Source of the DNA: Clostridiales bacterium
GTDB lineage: Bacteria; Bacillota; Clostridia; Christensenellales; Christensenellaceae
DNA length: 42,862 nucleotides
Assembly (NCBI GenBank): GCA_015056045.1
Contig: SVGZ01000017.1
Location: forward strand, 1-42,862
Direction: 5' to 3'
The position numbers and the translations under genes were made by a program. Shown in pieces: positions 25,780 to 33,328 of this stretch. How positions within the stretch are numbered: the first letter of the stretch is position 1; each line of letters starts with the position of its first letter. A model generated the notes under the pieces. The model searched no databases. It saw only the letters and a program-made list of their open reading frames with translations, and was not told where the DNA came from.

Positions 25780-26872
25780 AGATTCTGGGCATCCTTCCTT
25801 TAAATGAGGTCAGTATTTCATAGCTGATCGTCCCGGCATAGGCTGCGAGTTCATCCGCGGTGATGCATTCACTGCCCTGTCTGCCCATTAAAACGACTTC
25901 ATCGCCGATCGAAAGATCGGGAACATCCGTAATATCGAGCATGATCTGGTCCATGCAGACATTGCCGCAAACGGGTACACGCTTTCCCTTTGCCAAAACA
26001 AAAGCCTTGTTGGAATTTGCCCGCATATAGCCATCTGCATAGCCGATCGGCACAGTCGCAATGAGGCTCTTCCTCTTTGCGATAAAATGCCGCCCATAGC
26101 TGATGCTTTCCCCGATGTCAACCTCTTTGATATGCGAGATACAGCTTTTAACGCTCATTACCGGGCGAAGATCTGCATCTTTTTTATCAAAATCGGCCGC
26201 AGGAAAATAGCCATACATCGCCACGCCCATGCGGACCATATCGAAATGCGCATCCGGCAAACCGAGAATTGCCGCAGAGTTTGCTGCGTGAACGATCGGG
26301 TGAAATCCCATCCTATTTACAATTGCTATATATCGACGGAAAGCTTCGAGCTGCTTTTCCGTATAGCGCAAGTCTGCTTCATCAGCTGTTGAAAAGTGCG
26401 TAAAGATGCCTTCGATCTCGACATTTTCATCTGCGCAGGCAAGGACTTCCATGAGTTCCTGCTCGCTGCGAATGCCGATCCTTCCCATGCCTGTGTCGCA
26501 TTTAATATGAAGCTTTGCCTTTTTGCCCGCTTTTTTCGCCATTTCCGATGCGGTTTTGATGTGATCCTTTGTAAAGGCACAAAGGCTGATCCCCAATCGC
26601 ACGGAATCTTTCGTTGCTTCTTTGCCGACGGGCGATAAGATCAGGATCGGTTTACCCAAGAAAACGAGGTCTTCGGCTTCTTCGGGTGTGGCAACACCGA
26701 GCCAATCTGCACCGGCTTCGATCGCCGCGGTTGCACATTCCTTTGCACCATGGCCATAGGCATCTGCCTTGACGATCGCCATCCTGAGCTTTCCCTTGGC
26801 AAAACGGCCAAGTTCGCGGACATTATGTTTGAGTCCTTCAAGATCTATCTCTTGAAAAGTGTGTCTTAACAT
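25763..26872 (-). CDS. alr: Alanine racemase
   Basis: 369 residues. PLP lysine Lys35 in VKADAYGHGA, the second catalytic residue Tyr in SISYGRHF (about 265), GMGRIGIR and GVAMYGYFP, and the C-terminal CMDQIMLDIT segment. It makes D-alanine for peptidoglycan. It lies 6 bp after the ACT gene inside the ior operon, an unusual partner for an essential wall enzyme. Weak ribosome site, consistent with coupling. Confidence 0.97.
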   Translation of the reverse strand: MLRHTFQEIDLEGLKHNVRELGRFAKGKLRMAIVKADAYGHGAKECATAAIEAGADWLGVATPEEAEDLVFLGKPILILSPVGKEATKDSVRLGISLCAFTKDHIKTASEMAKKAGKKAKLHIKCDTGMGRIGIRSEQELMEVLACADENVEIEGIFTHFSTADEADLRYTEKQLEAFRRYIAIVNRMGFHPIVHAANSAAILGLPDAHFDMVRMGVAMYGYFPAADFDKKDADLRPVMSVKSCISHIKEVDIGESISYGRHFIAKRKSLIATVPIGYADGYMRANSNKAFVLAKGKRVPVCGNVCMDQIMLDITDVPDLSIGDEVVLMGRQGSECITADELAAYAGTISYEILTSFKGRMPRIYEHGR

Positions 26873-26878
26873 TCTTTA

Positions 26879-27292
26879 TTACGCCAGAAGCGCTTCTTCG
26901 CCCAAAAGGCGTATTCCCTTCCCACTGAGTATTTCCTCCGCTGCTGCGACATCGTTCACTTTGATGACGATGACCTGCGGATCTGCCGCAAGATTATAGA
27001 CATACTCAATGCTTATATGATTTTCCGAAAGCGTAAGAAAAGCCTTTTCCATATCGCCGTTTTCCTTGCAGATTACGGCGACAACACTCGTCTTATTGGC
27101 GGTAAAGCCTGCTGCACGGAAAGCAGCGATCGCTTCCTGTGTTTTATCGGTCACGATGCGCAAAATACCGTATTCCGTCGTATCCACGAGCGAAAAACCG
27201 AGCATTTTGAAATTGTTTTCCGAAAGAACAGCGGCTACTTTTGCCAGAGCGCCGTCTTTATTTTCCAAAAGCACGGAAAGTTGTTTCAGCAT
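26879..27292 (-). CDS. Tandem ACT domain protein
   Basis: 137 residues consisting of two ACT domains (about 1-70 and 72-135): MLKQLSVLLENKDGALAKVAAVLSENN is a classic ACT start with ligand-binding glycine loop region. No catalytic domain, so it is probably an amino acid sensor. Such free-standing ACT proteins often follow iorAB, where an aromatic amino acid is a plausible ligand; this is inference. A small GCGGC/GCCGC hairpin (27317-27331) lies in the 52-bp gap from iorB. Confidence 0.9.
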   Translation of the reverse strand: MLKQLSVLLENKDGALAKVAAVLSENNFKMLGFSLVDTTEYGILRIVTDKTQEAIAAFRAAGFTANKTSVVAVICKENGDMEKAFLTLSENHISIEYVYNLAADPQVIVIKVNDVAAAEEILSGKGIRLLGEEALLA

Positions 27293-27344
27293 TTCTTAAA
27301 CTCCGATCATCTGTATGCGGCGAATTGCCGCGATATACCAAAAA

Positions 27345-27920
27345 TCAGCCGATCTGTCTGCCCAAAGCGAGAGCCTTTTTATTGACTTCGATAAACTGCG
27401 GGCGAACACATTCTTCGATGGCTTTTTCCCAAAGCGAAGCATCCAGATCCATCGCAGAGGAAAGTGCGCCAAGCATAACGGTATTGACCGTTTTCATATT
27501 GCCGGCTTCTTCTGCCAGAGCGTCTGCCTGTACGTAATGCACTTCTGCACCGCTTGCCGCAAGAGTTTCCTCGATATCTTCAGGGTAGCTTGCTGCGCCT
27601 GTGATAACGGGCATCGGCATGATCTTCTGTGTATTGACATAGATCTTGCCGCCTTTTTTGAGGTAAGGAAGCGCACGAACAGCTTCGAGCATTTCGAAAG
27701 AAAGAATAATATCGGCACAGCCGCGGTCAAGGACGGGCGATGCGATTTCTTCATCGGAAATGCGGACATGCGTTACAACACTGCCGCCTCTCTGCGCCAT
27801 GCCGTGAACTTCGGAAAGTTTGACATGGAGGTTTTCCTTAAGAGCGATATTGCCAAGGAGGACACTTGCAAGAAGTGTACCCTGTCCGCCGACGCCAACG
27901 ATCAAAATATCTGTTTTCAT
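27345..27920 (-). CDS. iorB: Indolepyruvate:ferredoxin oxidoreductase, beta subunit
   Basis: 191 residues of the pyruvate-ferredoxin oxidoreductase gamma-domain type: VGVGGQGTLLASVLLG at 8-23, EVHGMAQRGGSVVTHVRI, and a GADIILSFE-like strand. With IorA it oxidises aryl pyruvates to aryl acetyl-CoA with ferredoxin. Overlaps the iorA stop by ATGA (27917-27920). Confidence 0.95.
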   Translation of the reverse strand: MKTDILIVGVGGQGTLLASVLLGNIALKENLHVKLSEVHGMAQRGGSVVTHVRISDEEIASPVLDRGCADIILSFEMLEAVRALPYLKKGGKIYVNTQKIMPMPVITGAASYPEDIEETLAASGAEVHYVQADALAEEAGNMKTVNTVMLGALSSAMDLDASLWEKAIEECVRPQFIEVNKKALALGRQIG

Positions 27921-29638
27921 TTTTTCATGACCTCCGCAATCGCATCAAAGGGGCAGACACTTGCGCAAAGACCGCAGCCTGCACACATATTCGGGACGAT
28001 CTTGACACCTTTTTCGAGCTTTAAGATCGCCGGACAGCCAAGGCGCATGCACATACCGCAGTTTCTGCACTTATCTGTGGATTCATAGAGCGGTTTCTTT
28101 GTCTTATCGATAAGAGCGCAGGCACGTTTGGAAATGATGACGGAAAGTTCGCCGCAAGCGCTTTCTTCTTTTAAAGCTGCTTCCATTCCCGGGAGATCGA
28201 AAGGATCAACCGTACGGACTCTCTTGACGCCGATCGCACGAACGAGCGCTTCAAGATCAACAGCAGGCGCTTCATTGCCTTTTGCGTTTTTGCCTGTTGC
28301 AGGGTTGTCCTGATGGCCTGTCATGCCTGTTGTCGAGTTATCGAGGATCATGACGGTGCAGGTCGAACCGTTATAAATGAGGTTTAAGAGACCTGTCATG
28401 CCGGAATGCAGGAAGGTCGAGTCACCGATAACGGCGACGAGTTTTTTCGCAAATTCGCTGCCTCTTGCCTTTTCCATGCCGCCTGCCATCGGGATAGATG
28501 CACCCATGCAAAGACAGGTATCCATTGCCGCAAGCGGTGCCAATGCGCCAAGCGTATAGCAGCCGATATCGCCGCAAACCGTATATTTATGTTTGGAAAG
28601 GAGGTAATAAACACCTCTGTGCGGGCAACCAGGGCACATGATCGGCGGACGTGCAGGAATTGCACCGGGTGTGGTGAATTCTGTCTTTTCGCCTGTAAGG
28701 GCTTCCTTCAGCATATTGGCGGAATATTCGCCCTGAATGGTGAAAAGTTCTTTGCCTTTCAGTTCGATGCCCATGGCACGGATCTGCATTTCAAAAATCG
28801 GTTCAAGCTCTTCGATCACGTAGAGTGTTTCAACTTTTTCTGCAAATTCGCGGATAATTTTTTCATCAAGCGGGAAAACGAGGCCGAGCTTTAAGATGCT
28901 GGCTTCGGGCATAGCTTCGCGGACATACTGATAGGCAACGCCGGAAGTAATGACGCCGACTTTTTCGCTTCTCATTTCGATGCGGTTCAGATCGCAGCCG
29001 TCAGCTTTGATCTGGTTGATGCGGTTTTCGAGGACGACATGTGCACGGACAGCCATTGCCGGCATCATGACATGTGCCTGTGTATTTTTGACATATTCGC
29101 GAAGCGGTGCTTCTGTTCTGTCCATTGCATCGACAATACCTCTCGAATGGCCGAGCCTTGTATTGGAACGGATGAGGACAGGTGTATTGTACTTTTCGGA
29201 AAGTGCGTATGCTGCTTTGACGAAATCCCTTGCTTCTGTGCTGTCGGAAGGTTCTACCATCGGAAGACCTGCAGCCATAGCATAGTAACGGGAATCCTGT
29301 TCGTTCTGGCTGGAATGGCAGCCCGGGTCATCCGCAACGATGACGACAAGGCCGGCATTGACGCCGATATAAGCAGAAGTAAACAGAGGATCTGCAGCAA
29401 CGTTTAAGCCGACATGCTTCATGCAGCTCATTGCACGCATACCACCCATGGAAGCGCCTACTGCGGATTCGAGAGCGACTTTTTCATTCGGTGCCCACTG
29501 GACATCGATCTCGCTGTAATTGGCAGCGTATTCACTTATTTCTGTACTGGGAGTTCCGGGGTAAGAAGAGATAAAGCCAACGCCGGCTTCATATGCACCC
29601 TGTGCAAACGCCTGGTTCCCGAGCATGATTTGTTTCAT
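27917..29638 (-). CDS. iorA: Indolepyruvate:ferredoxin oxidoreductase, alpha subunit
   Basis: 573 residues from ATG 29638, with TTGGAG 8 bp upstream; an in-frame TTG four codons earlier overlaps this site. GNQAFAQGAYEAGVGFISSYPGTP-type N-terminus, TPP-binding region GDIGCYTLG and IGDSTFLHSGM, and a C-terminal two-cluster ferredoxin domain (CRNCGMCMRLGCP and CAGCGLCASVCP). It ferments tryptophan, phenylalanine or tyrosine 2-oxoacids. paaK (aryl-CoA ligase), often next to iorAB, is absent here. Confidence 0.96.
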   Translation of the reverse strand: MKQIMLGNQAFAQGAYEAGVGFISSYPGTPSTEISEYAANYSEIDVQWAPNEKVALESAVGASMGGMRAMSCMKHVGLNVAADPLFTSAYIGVNAGLVVIVADDPGCHSSQNEQDSRYYAMAAGLPMVEPSDSTEARDFVKAAYALSEKYNTPVLIRSNTRLGHSRGIVDAMDRTEAPLREYVKNTQAHVMMPAMAVRAHVVLENRINQIKADGCDLNRIEMRSEKVGVITSGVAYQYVREAMPEASILKLGLVFPLDEKIIREFAEKVETLYVIEELEPIFEMQIRAMGIELKGKELFTIQGEYSANMLKEALTGEKTEFTTPGAIPARPPIMCPGCPHRGVYYLLSKHKYTVCGDIGCYTLGALAPLAAMDTCLCMGASIPMAGGMEKARGSEFAKKLVAVIGDSTFLHSGMTGLLNLIYNGSTCTVMILDNSTTGMTGHQDNPATGKNAKGNEAPAVDLEALVRAIGVKRVRTVDPFDLPGMEAALKEESACGELSVIISKRACALIDKTKKPLYESTDKCRNCGMCMRLGCPAILKLEKGVKIVPNMCAGCGLCASVCPFDAIAEVMKK

Positions 29639-29698
29639 TGATTGCTCCAAGCTGTAAAATTAGTTTCAGACCTAAAAAGGTACAAATAGTTATTTTTA

Positions 29699-29704
29699 AT
29701 TATA
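29699..29704 (-). promoter_or_regulatory. Possible -10 box of the ior operon
   Basis: Perfect TATAAT on the minus strand, about 60 bp before iorA, in an AT-rich gap. No convincing -35 box is seen at 16-18 bp (best TTATTT). Confidence 0.35.
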
Positions 29705-29843
29705 CAACAAAGAAACGAAAAAATAAACCGAATTGTGTAAGATTTTTGCATATAGCAACTTTTTACAGTTTCAGCACAGCTTTTTTACAAATTCCAAGGA
29801 AAAACAGACCTTTATTGATACAAAAGCAGGAGTATTGCCATAG

Positions 29844-29880
29844 AAACAGGCGATTTTCACCGAAGGCGGCTTGTTTTTTT
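29844..29880 (+). terminator. Orphan terminator-like hairpin
   Basis: AAACAGGC pairs with GCTTGTTT (29844-29851 with 29869-29876, one wobble) and is followed by more T residues. No plus-strand gene lies upstream before iorA's divergent start, so it would belong to an unseen small RNA or be chance. Nothing else is seen in the surrounding 29710-29843 gap. Confidence 0.35.
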
Positions 29881-29883
29881 ACA

Positions 29884-29919
29884 ATAAAAAAGAGCGATTT
29901 CCAAAAAATGAAAACGCTC
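29884..29919 (-). terminator. Terminator behind a decayed gene
   Basis: Minus-strand stem GAGCG-T-TTTC / GAAA-T-CGCTC (29910-29919 with about 29892-29901), followed by TTTTTT. It lies 9 bp downstream of the stop codon of the relic at 29929 and has no intact gene to serve. Confidence 0.85.
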
Positions 29920-29928
29920 TGATATAAC

Positions 29929-30000
29929 TTATTCTTCGGGGATCGTGTCTGCTTCCAGTTTTTCCCAATCGATCGCTTTATATAAAAATCCGATCCAATC
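29929..30000 (-). pseudogene. Relic of a gene 3' end
   Basis: On the minus strand about 23 codons read GFLYKAIDWEKLEADTIPEE and then TAA (29931-29929), directly followed by a normal terminator. The codon use matches genes of the window. Upstream the frame runs into the marR terminator (30005-30047), so the body of the gene is missing. It may be what is left after a deletion that joined marR to this end. The parent family is not recognised. Confidence 0.5.
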
Positions 30001-30004
30001 GCAA

Positions 30005-30047
30005 CAAAAAAGCCGGCCTTTCTCTTTTGGAAAGGTCAGCTTTTTTT
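30005..30047. terminator. Terminator after marR
   Basis: Twelve-base stem with one mismatch and one wobble, AGCTGACCTTTC-type arms (30011-30022 with 30030-30041). The minus strand ends in TTTTTTG and the plus strand in TTTTTTT. Confidence 0.88.
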
Positions 30048-30052
30048 ATCAT

Positions 30053-30475
30053 TTATAACTTTTCGAGCAATTCCGAGATCGTTCCCATGCTTTCGAGCAA
30101 GCTCATCCGATCATTTTCCGAAAGGGATTCCAGTTTGGCAAGAAAACGCTTATCACTGTTGGCAAGGTATTCTTCGATATAGGCGCGTCCTTTATCGCTG
30201 AGCAGACAGACGACCGAACGACCATCCGCAGGATCCGCTTTTTTGAGCACTAGCCCGTCATCTTCAAATTTCTGTATCATCTTGGAAGCATGCTGCTTGG
30301 AAATATCGAGTATTTCGCTGAGATCGCATACACGCACCTCATGATTAGCGTACAGATAATTCAGCGCTTCGACCTGTACACGCCCATACTTTCCCTTAAA
30401 GGAAGCATAATATTCCGATGTGATCTTTTGCTCAAACAATTTGTGCAATCTGTACGCTGCTCTGATATCTGTCAT
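30053..30475 (-). CDS. MarR family transcriptional regulator
   Basis: 140 residues from ATG 30475; the frame extends to 30538, but those residues overlap the promoter. Winged helix region about 40-105: LSEILDISKQHASKMIQKFEDDGLVLKKADPADGRSVVCLLSDKG, the standard MarR recognition helix and wing (DGRS). Most likely regulates the adjacent SDR gene, whose promoter carries a palindrome; its own promoter region lacks the same sequence. Confidence 0.9.
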   Translation of the reverse strand: MTDIRAAYRLHKLFEQKITSEYYASFKGKYGRVQVEALNYLYANHEVRVCDLSEILDISKQHASKMIQKFEDDGLVLKKADPADGRSVVCLLSDKGRAYIEEYLANSDKRFLAKLESLSENDRMSLLESMGTISELLEKL

Positions 30476-30491
30476 TATATTCACCGATAAT

Positions 30492-30520
30492 ATTATGCCA
30501 TAGGGAAAATTTGATTGCAA
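30492..30520 (-). promoter_or_regulatory. Promoter of marR
   Basis: Minus strand: TTGCAA (30515-30520), 17-bp spacer, CATAAT (30492-30497) with TGG upstream (extended -10). It follows the SDR terminator directly. Confidence 0.65.
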
Positions 30521-30553
30521 GAAAAAGAGGAAAAGCACATTTTGCCTTTCCTC
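30519..30553 (-). terminator. Terminator of the SDR transcript
   Basis: Minus-strand stem GAGGAAA-G-GC / GC-T-TTTCCTC (30544-30553 with 30527-30536, one mismatch), followed by TTTTTCTT. Confidence 0.85.
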
Positions 30554-30562
30554 CAGATCGAT

Positions 30563-31353
30563 TTACCAGGTACGGCTGCCAAGTTCGCGGAACTGAACAA
30601 CTGTCGGTACATGGGAATTCATGCCGCCGTCAACCGTAAGGATCTGAAGTAGCTTTCATCGGAACCGAAGTAAACGCATGCGTGGCCGATATCTTCGGGG
30701 CAGCCATAGCGGTTTACGCAGATGTTGCTGATGAAAATATCTTTAACTGCCTGTGCAACATAGGCATCATTTTCAGGTGTAACGATAAGACCCGGACGGA
30801 TGCAGTTGCAGCGAACGTTATCTTTACCATACTGGAGTGCAACGGATTTTGTCAGCATATCGACGCCAGCTTTTGCGCTTGCATAGGCTGTTGCACCAAG
30901 GTCACCGCCGCAGGATGCCATGGAACCGATATTGATGATGGAACCGCCGCCGTTTTTCTGCATATGGGGCAGTACGCACTTGATCATGTAGAATGTACCG
31001 CGAAGGTCGCTGTTGAAAATAGCATCCCACATTTCAACGGTGAGTTCATCTACTCTGCCATCGGGAAGACCGACATTTGCAGCGTTGTTGACGAGAATAT
31101 CGATTTTGCCATAGGTATTGACGGTATCTTCGACCAGTTTATCCATGCTGGAAAGATCGTTGATATCCATGAAATGATAGGAAGCTTTGCCGCCTTCTGC
31201 AGTGATCTTATCGACGACAGCCTGACCTTTTTCAGCTCTGCGTCCGCAAATAATTACGGTTGCACCTTCTGCAGCATAAAGACGCGCGATGCCGATGCCG
31301 ATACCGCTTGTCGAACCTGTAACGATGGCGATTTTGTCCTGTAATCTGTTCAT
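30563..31353 (-). pseudogene. Short-chain dehydrogenase/reductase, frameshifted near the 3' end
   Basis: ATG 31353 opens a 244-codon frame that stops early at 30619. It has the SDR cofactor motif TGSTSGIGIGIA, NNAANVG, the catalytic Ser in NIGSMAS, and YASAK (Tyr and Lys). After SDESYF the frame is lost; in the next frame the standard SDR end ILTVDGGMNSHVPTVVQF continues to TGG TAA at 30563. Family comparison suggests the bridge VTG(Q) is missing, which equals a 10-nt deletion around 30645-30655. The core fold and active site are intact, so a truncated product could still be made. NAD(P)-dependent; substrate unknown. Confidence 0.8.
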
Positions 31354-31382
31354 AAGAGTTATCCCCTTTTCATCATATTATT

Positions 31383-31436
31383 ATGACTATTTCGTCATAC
31401 AAGTATGATTATATGAGTCCGAAGTGGCAAAGTCAA
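31383..31436 (-). promoter_or_regulatory. SDR promoter with palindromic operators
   Basis: Minus strand: TTGACT (31431-31436), 17 bp, TATAAT (31408-31413). A perfect palindrome TCATAC-AA-GTATGA (31395-31408) abuts the -10 box, and an overlapping inverted repeat ATGAC-n6-GTCAT (31383-31398) follows. Their position blocks transcription start, as expected for a MarR-type repressor. Confidence 0.8.
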
Positions 31437-31503
31437 GTATTTTGATAAAATTTTCACATTTCCTGTTTTTCAACAGTTTTGCTTTCAAAAAAAGCTTATC
31501 TAA

Positions 31504-31533
31504 TAAAAAAAGAGCACGACCAAATCGCACTCT
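31504..31533 (-). terminator. Terminator of the ECF-kinase operon
   Basis: Minus-strand stem AGAGTGCGA / TCGTGCTCT (31525-31533 with 31511-31519, two wobbles) followed by seven T residues. Confidence 0.9.
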
Positions 31534-31540
31534 TTTAAGC

Positions 31541-32587
31541 TTATTTTATGATCATTTCGCAGGCTTCGCGCACGGCCATTCCCGCAAAATACGCTTCTTC
31601 CAAGGGGATCCATTTTTCTTCAAAAACACGGTAATAATCACCGTTTCGTCTGATGAGCCTTTCCTTCTGCGTCTCTTTTTCAATATCAAAAAAGACCTTC
31701 AGGTCGAAAATATCCCGCCAAAGCGTATGCAGGGAATAGACACCTTCAACGATCGTGAGCGGTTTATCCGCAGCAACGGCTTCACCGCCATAGTCCATGA
31801 CGCTGCAATCGAACACACGATAGCGGAAAGGCTTTTTCTCCTTCAGGAAAGGCGCTGCTTCTTCCATAAAGCGCTCATAATGGATGTTTCCGCCGGCTTC
31901 GGCATAGCGTTCATTTGACCTGAGCGACGGAGGAAGGAAGAAATCATCCATACGGACAAGATTTGCATCGTAGATTTCCGCAAGCATTTCCGCAGCAGTG
32001 GATTTACCCGAACCGCATCTGCCATCGATCGCAAGGGTCATTTTGCCCTTCTCTGCCAAGGTTTCATTGATCTTTTCCATCAGCGGAATAAGACGGATGA
32101 AGCGTTCATTTACAACACGATATGCCGGCAGATAGGCATCGTGGTATTCCTTGCTGTGCGAAACGGGCGGATAGCCTTTTTTCTTATAATCAGCAATGTA
32201 GTTTTCGAGTTCTTCCGTTGAAAAAGCGAAAATACCTTCCGCAGTGAGCTTTTTCAAAAGTTCAAGTTTTTCCTCAAAAGATGCCACCGAACCCGTCTTT
32301 TCCTTTGCGGAAGCGACAAAGATTGCAGCAAAAAGCGAAAGAGGAAGTTTTTTGATATCGGGAGATGCCAGATTCAGCCTTGCAAAACCGCCGCCGATTT
32401 CGGTAAAGAGCGGCATTGATGCCTCTTCGGGTGTTTTTTCCGCTTCGGCAAAAAGGAAAGCTTTTGCGCTTTCCTTGTCTTTGACGATGTGCCCCGGGCC
32501 GAATTCGCTCTGATATAAGAGTTTGACAGCATCGGTCGGCTGCATCTGCGGATAGATTTTTGCGTGTTTACGAATGATAGTTTCCAA
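31541..32587 (-). CDS. P-loop uridine-kinase-like protein with N-terminal extra domain
   Basis: 349 residues from a TTG at 32587, with AGGA 8 bp upstream and the S-component stop 1 bp away; there is no ATG option, and a frame from 32626 starts inside the upstream gene. Residues 1-170 form a conserved-looking domain (YPQMQPTDAVKLLYQSEFGP, HDAYLPAYRVVN). Residues 180-349 are a uridine-kinase-type domain: Walker A DGRCGSGKST at 188-197, RMDDFFLP, YDxFS-like HYERFMEE, and a VEGVYSLH strand. Predicted to phosphorylate a small hydroxylated substrate. Coupling to an ECF S component suggests substrate trapping after uptake; the substrate is unknown. Confidence 0.8.
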   Translation of the reverse strand: METIIRKHAKIYPQMQPTDAVKLLYQSEFGPGHIVKDKESAKAFLFAEAEKTPEEASMPLFTEIGGGFARLNLASPDIKKLPLSLFAAIFVASAKEKTGSVASFEEKLELLKKLTAEGIFAFSTEELENYIADYKKKGYPPVSHSKEYHDAYLPAYRVVNERFIRLIPLMEKINETLAEKGKMTLAIDGRCGSGKSTAAEMLAEIYDANLVRMDDFFLPPSLRSNERYAEAGGNIHYERFMEEAAPFLKEKKPFRYRVFDCSVMDYGGEAVAADKPLTIVEGVYSLHTLWRDIFDLKVFFDIEKETQKERLIRRNGDYYRVFEEKWIPLEEAYFAGMAVREACEMIIK

Positions 32588-32588
32588 A

Positions 32589-33125
32589 TTAAAGATCCTG
32601 CATGAGTTTTGTCTTGCGGAGTGCAATAACGATCACAGGGATGATCGCGATGTGACAGATGATGCCCGGAACAGCGGAAACGAATGCGCCTGCGAGGAAT
32701 GTCGCAAAGGTAAATTCGAAACCGACGAAGAGCGAAAGGATGAACTGAACGACACCCCAGACGATTCTTCCGCCAAGCATGGCAAGAACGAGCGAGATAT
32801 AGATATTGATGACTTTTTTATCAAACATACGGTATAAAACGCCGGATAATACGCCGTATGCAGCGAGTTCAAATGCCATCGCCACACCTGTCGGGAAAAT
32901 CGGCGGCATACCGAAAAGCACAAATCGCAGTAAGGGCGAAATAAAACCGACGATCAGACCATACTGCCAGCCGCAGACGAATCCGCAGAGCAATACCGGA
33001 ATATGCATCGGAGAAAGTGCGCTGCCGATCTGTGGGATCTGCCCTGTTAAAAAGGGAAGCACCATACAGAGCGCAAGAAAGAGAGCGGCAAAAGTCAATT
33101 TTCTGACATAAAAAGCCTGTTTCAT
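32589..33125 (-). CDS. ECF transporter substrate-binding (S) component
   Basis: 178 residues from ATG 33125 with TTGGAGG upstream; the frame extends to 33179 without support. Five to six TM helices. PFLTGQIPQIGSALSPMHIPVLLCGF and GPL-like FISPLLRFVLFGMPP.FPTGVAMAFEL segments match the ECF S-component/PF12822 type (MxI P and conserved Met-Ala-Phe-Glu). S components bind vitamins or related compounds and share the EcfAAT module encoded elsewhere. Specificity is not readable by eye. Immediately upstream of the kinase gene. Confidence 0.87.
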   Translation of the reverse strand: MKQAFYVRKLTFAALFLALCMVLPFLTGQIPQIGSALSPMHIPVLLCGFVCGWQYGLIVGFISPLLRFVLFGMPPIFPTGVAMAFELAAYGVLSGVLYRMFDKKVINIYISLVLAMLGGRIVWGVVQFILSLFVGFEFTFATFLAGAFVSAVPGIICHIAIIPVIVIALRKTKLMQDL

Positions 33126-33154
33126 GTTTGTCCTCCAAAAAAAGATAGATTGTT

Positions 33155-33234
33155 CCTCTTCTGAGGGGCTGTTATTCATTTGTGTTGTTTGAAAAAATTG
33201 TGACTTCTGTCAAAAAAGCGTGCTTCTGCATCGC
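33155..33234 (-). promoter_or_regulatory. Leader RNA with three AGAA-loop hairpins
   Basis: On the minus strand the leader holds three hairpins that share the tetraloop AGAA: GCG(A)TGC-AGAA-GCACGC (33218-33234), TGAC-AGAA-GTCA (33201-33212) and CCTC-AGAA-GAGG (33155-33166). The first two are followed by TTTTTT and ATTTTTT, so they can act as weak terminators. No known vitamin riboswitch motif was recognised. Confidence 0.6.
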
Positions 33235-33243
33235 GATAAAATG

Positions 33244-33273
33244 ATTATACTAAATGAATTGCCATCCTGTCAA
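33244..33273 (-). promoter_or_regulatory. Promoter of the ECF-kinase operon
   Basis: Minus strand: perfect TTGACA (33268-33273), 18-bp spacer, perfect TATAAT (33244-33249). Transcription would start near 33237, just before the first hairpin, giving a leader of about 110 nt. Confidence 0.85.
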
Positions 33274-33288
33274 TATTCACTAAAAACG

Positions 33289-33320
33289 CAAAAAAGAGCA
33301 TTTCCGATACGGAAACACTC
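33289..33320 (-). terminator. Terminator after the DUF3842 gene
   Basis: Minus-strand stem GAGTGTTTCC / GGAAATGCTC (33311-33320 with 33296-33305, two wobbles) followed by TTTTTT. Confidence 0.9.
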
Positions 33321-33328
33321 TTTTCCAA

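Noticed and set aside
27315-28088. 257-codon plus-strand frame opposite iorB/iorA
   Set aside because: Antisense shadow of two strongly identified genes; low-complexity Cys/Phe/His composition and no start signals.
33126-33243. TPP, THF or preQ1 riboswitch before the S component
   Set aside because: None of the conserved core strings of these classes could be placed; only the AGAA hairpins are present.
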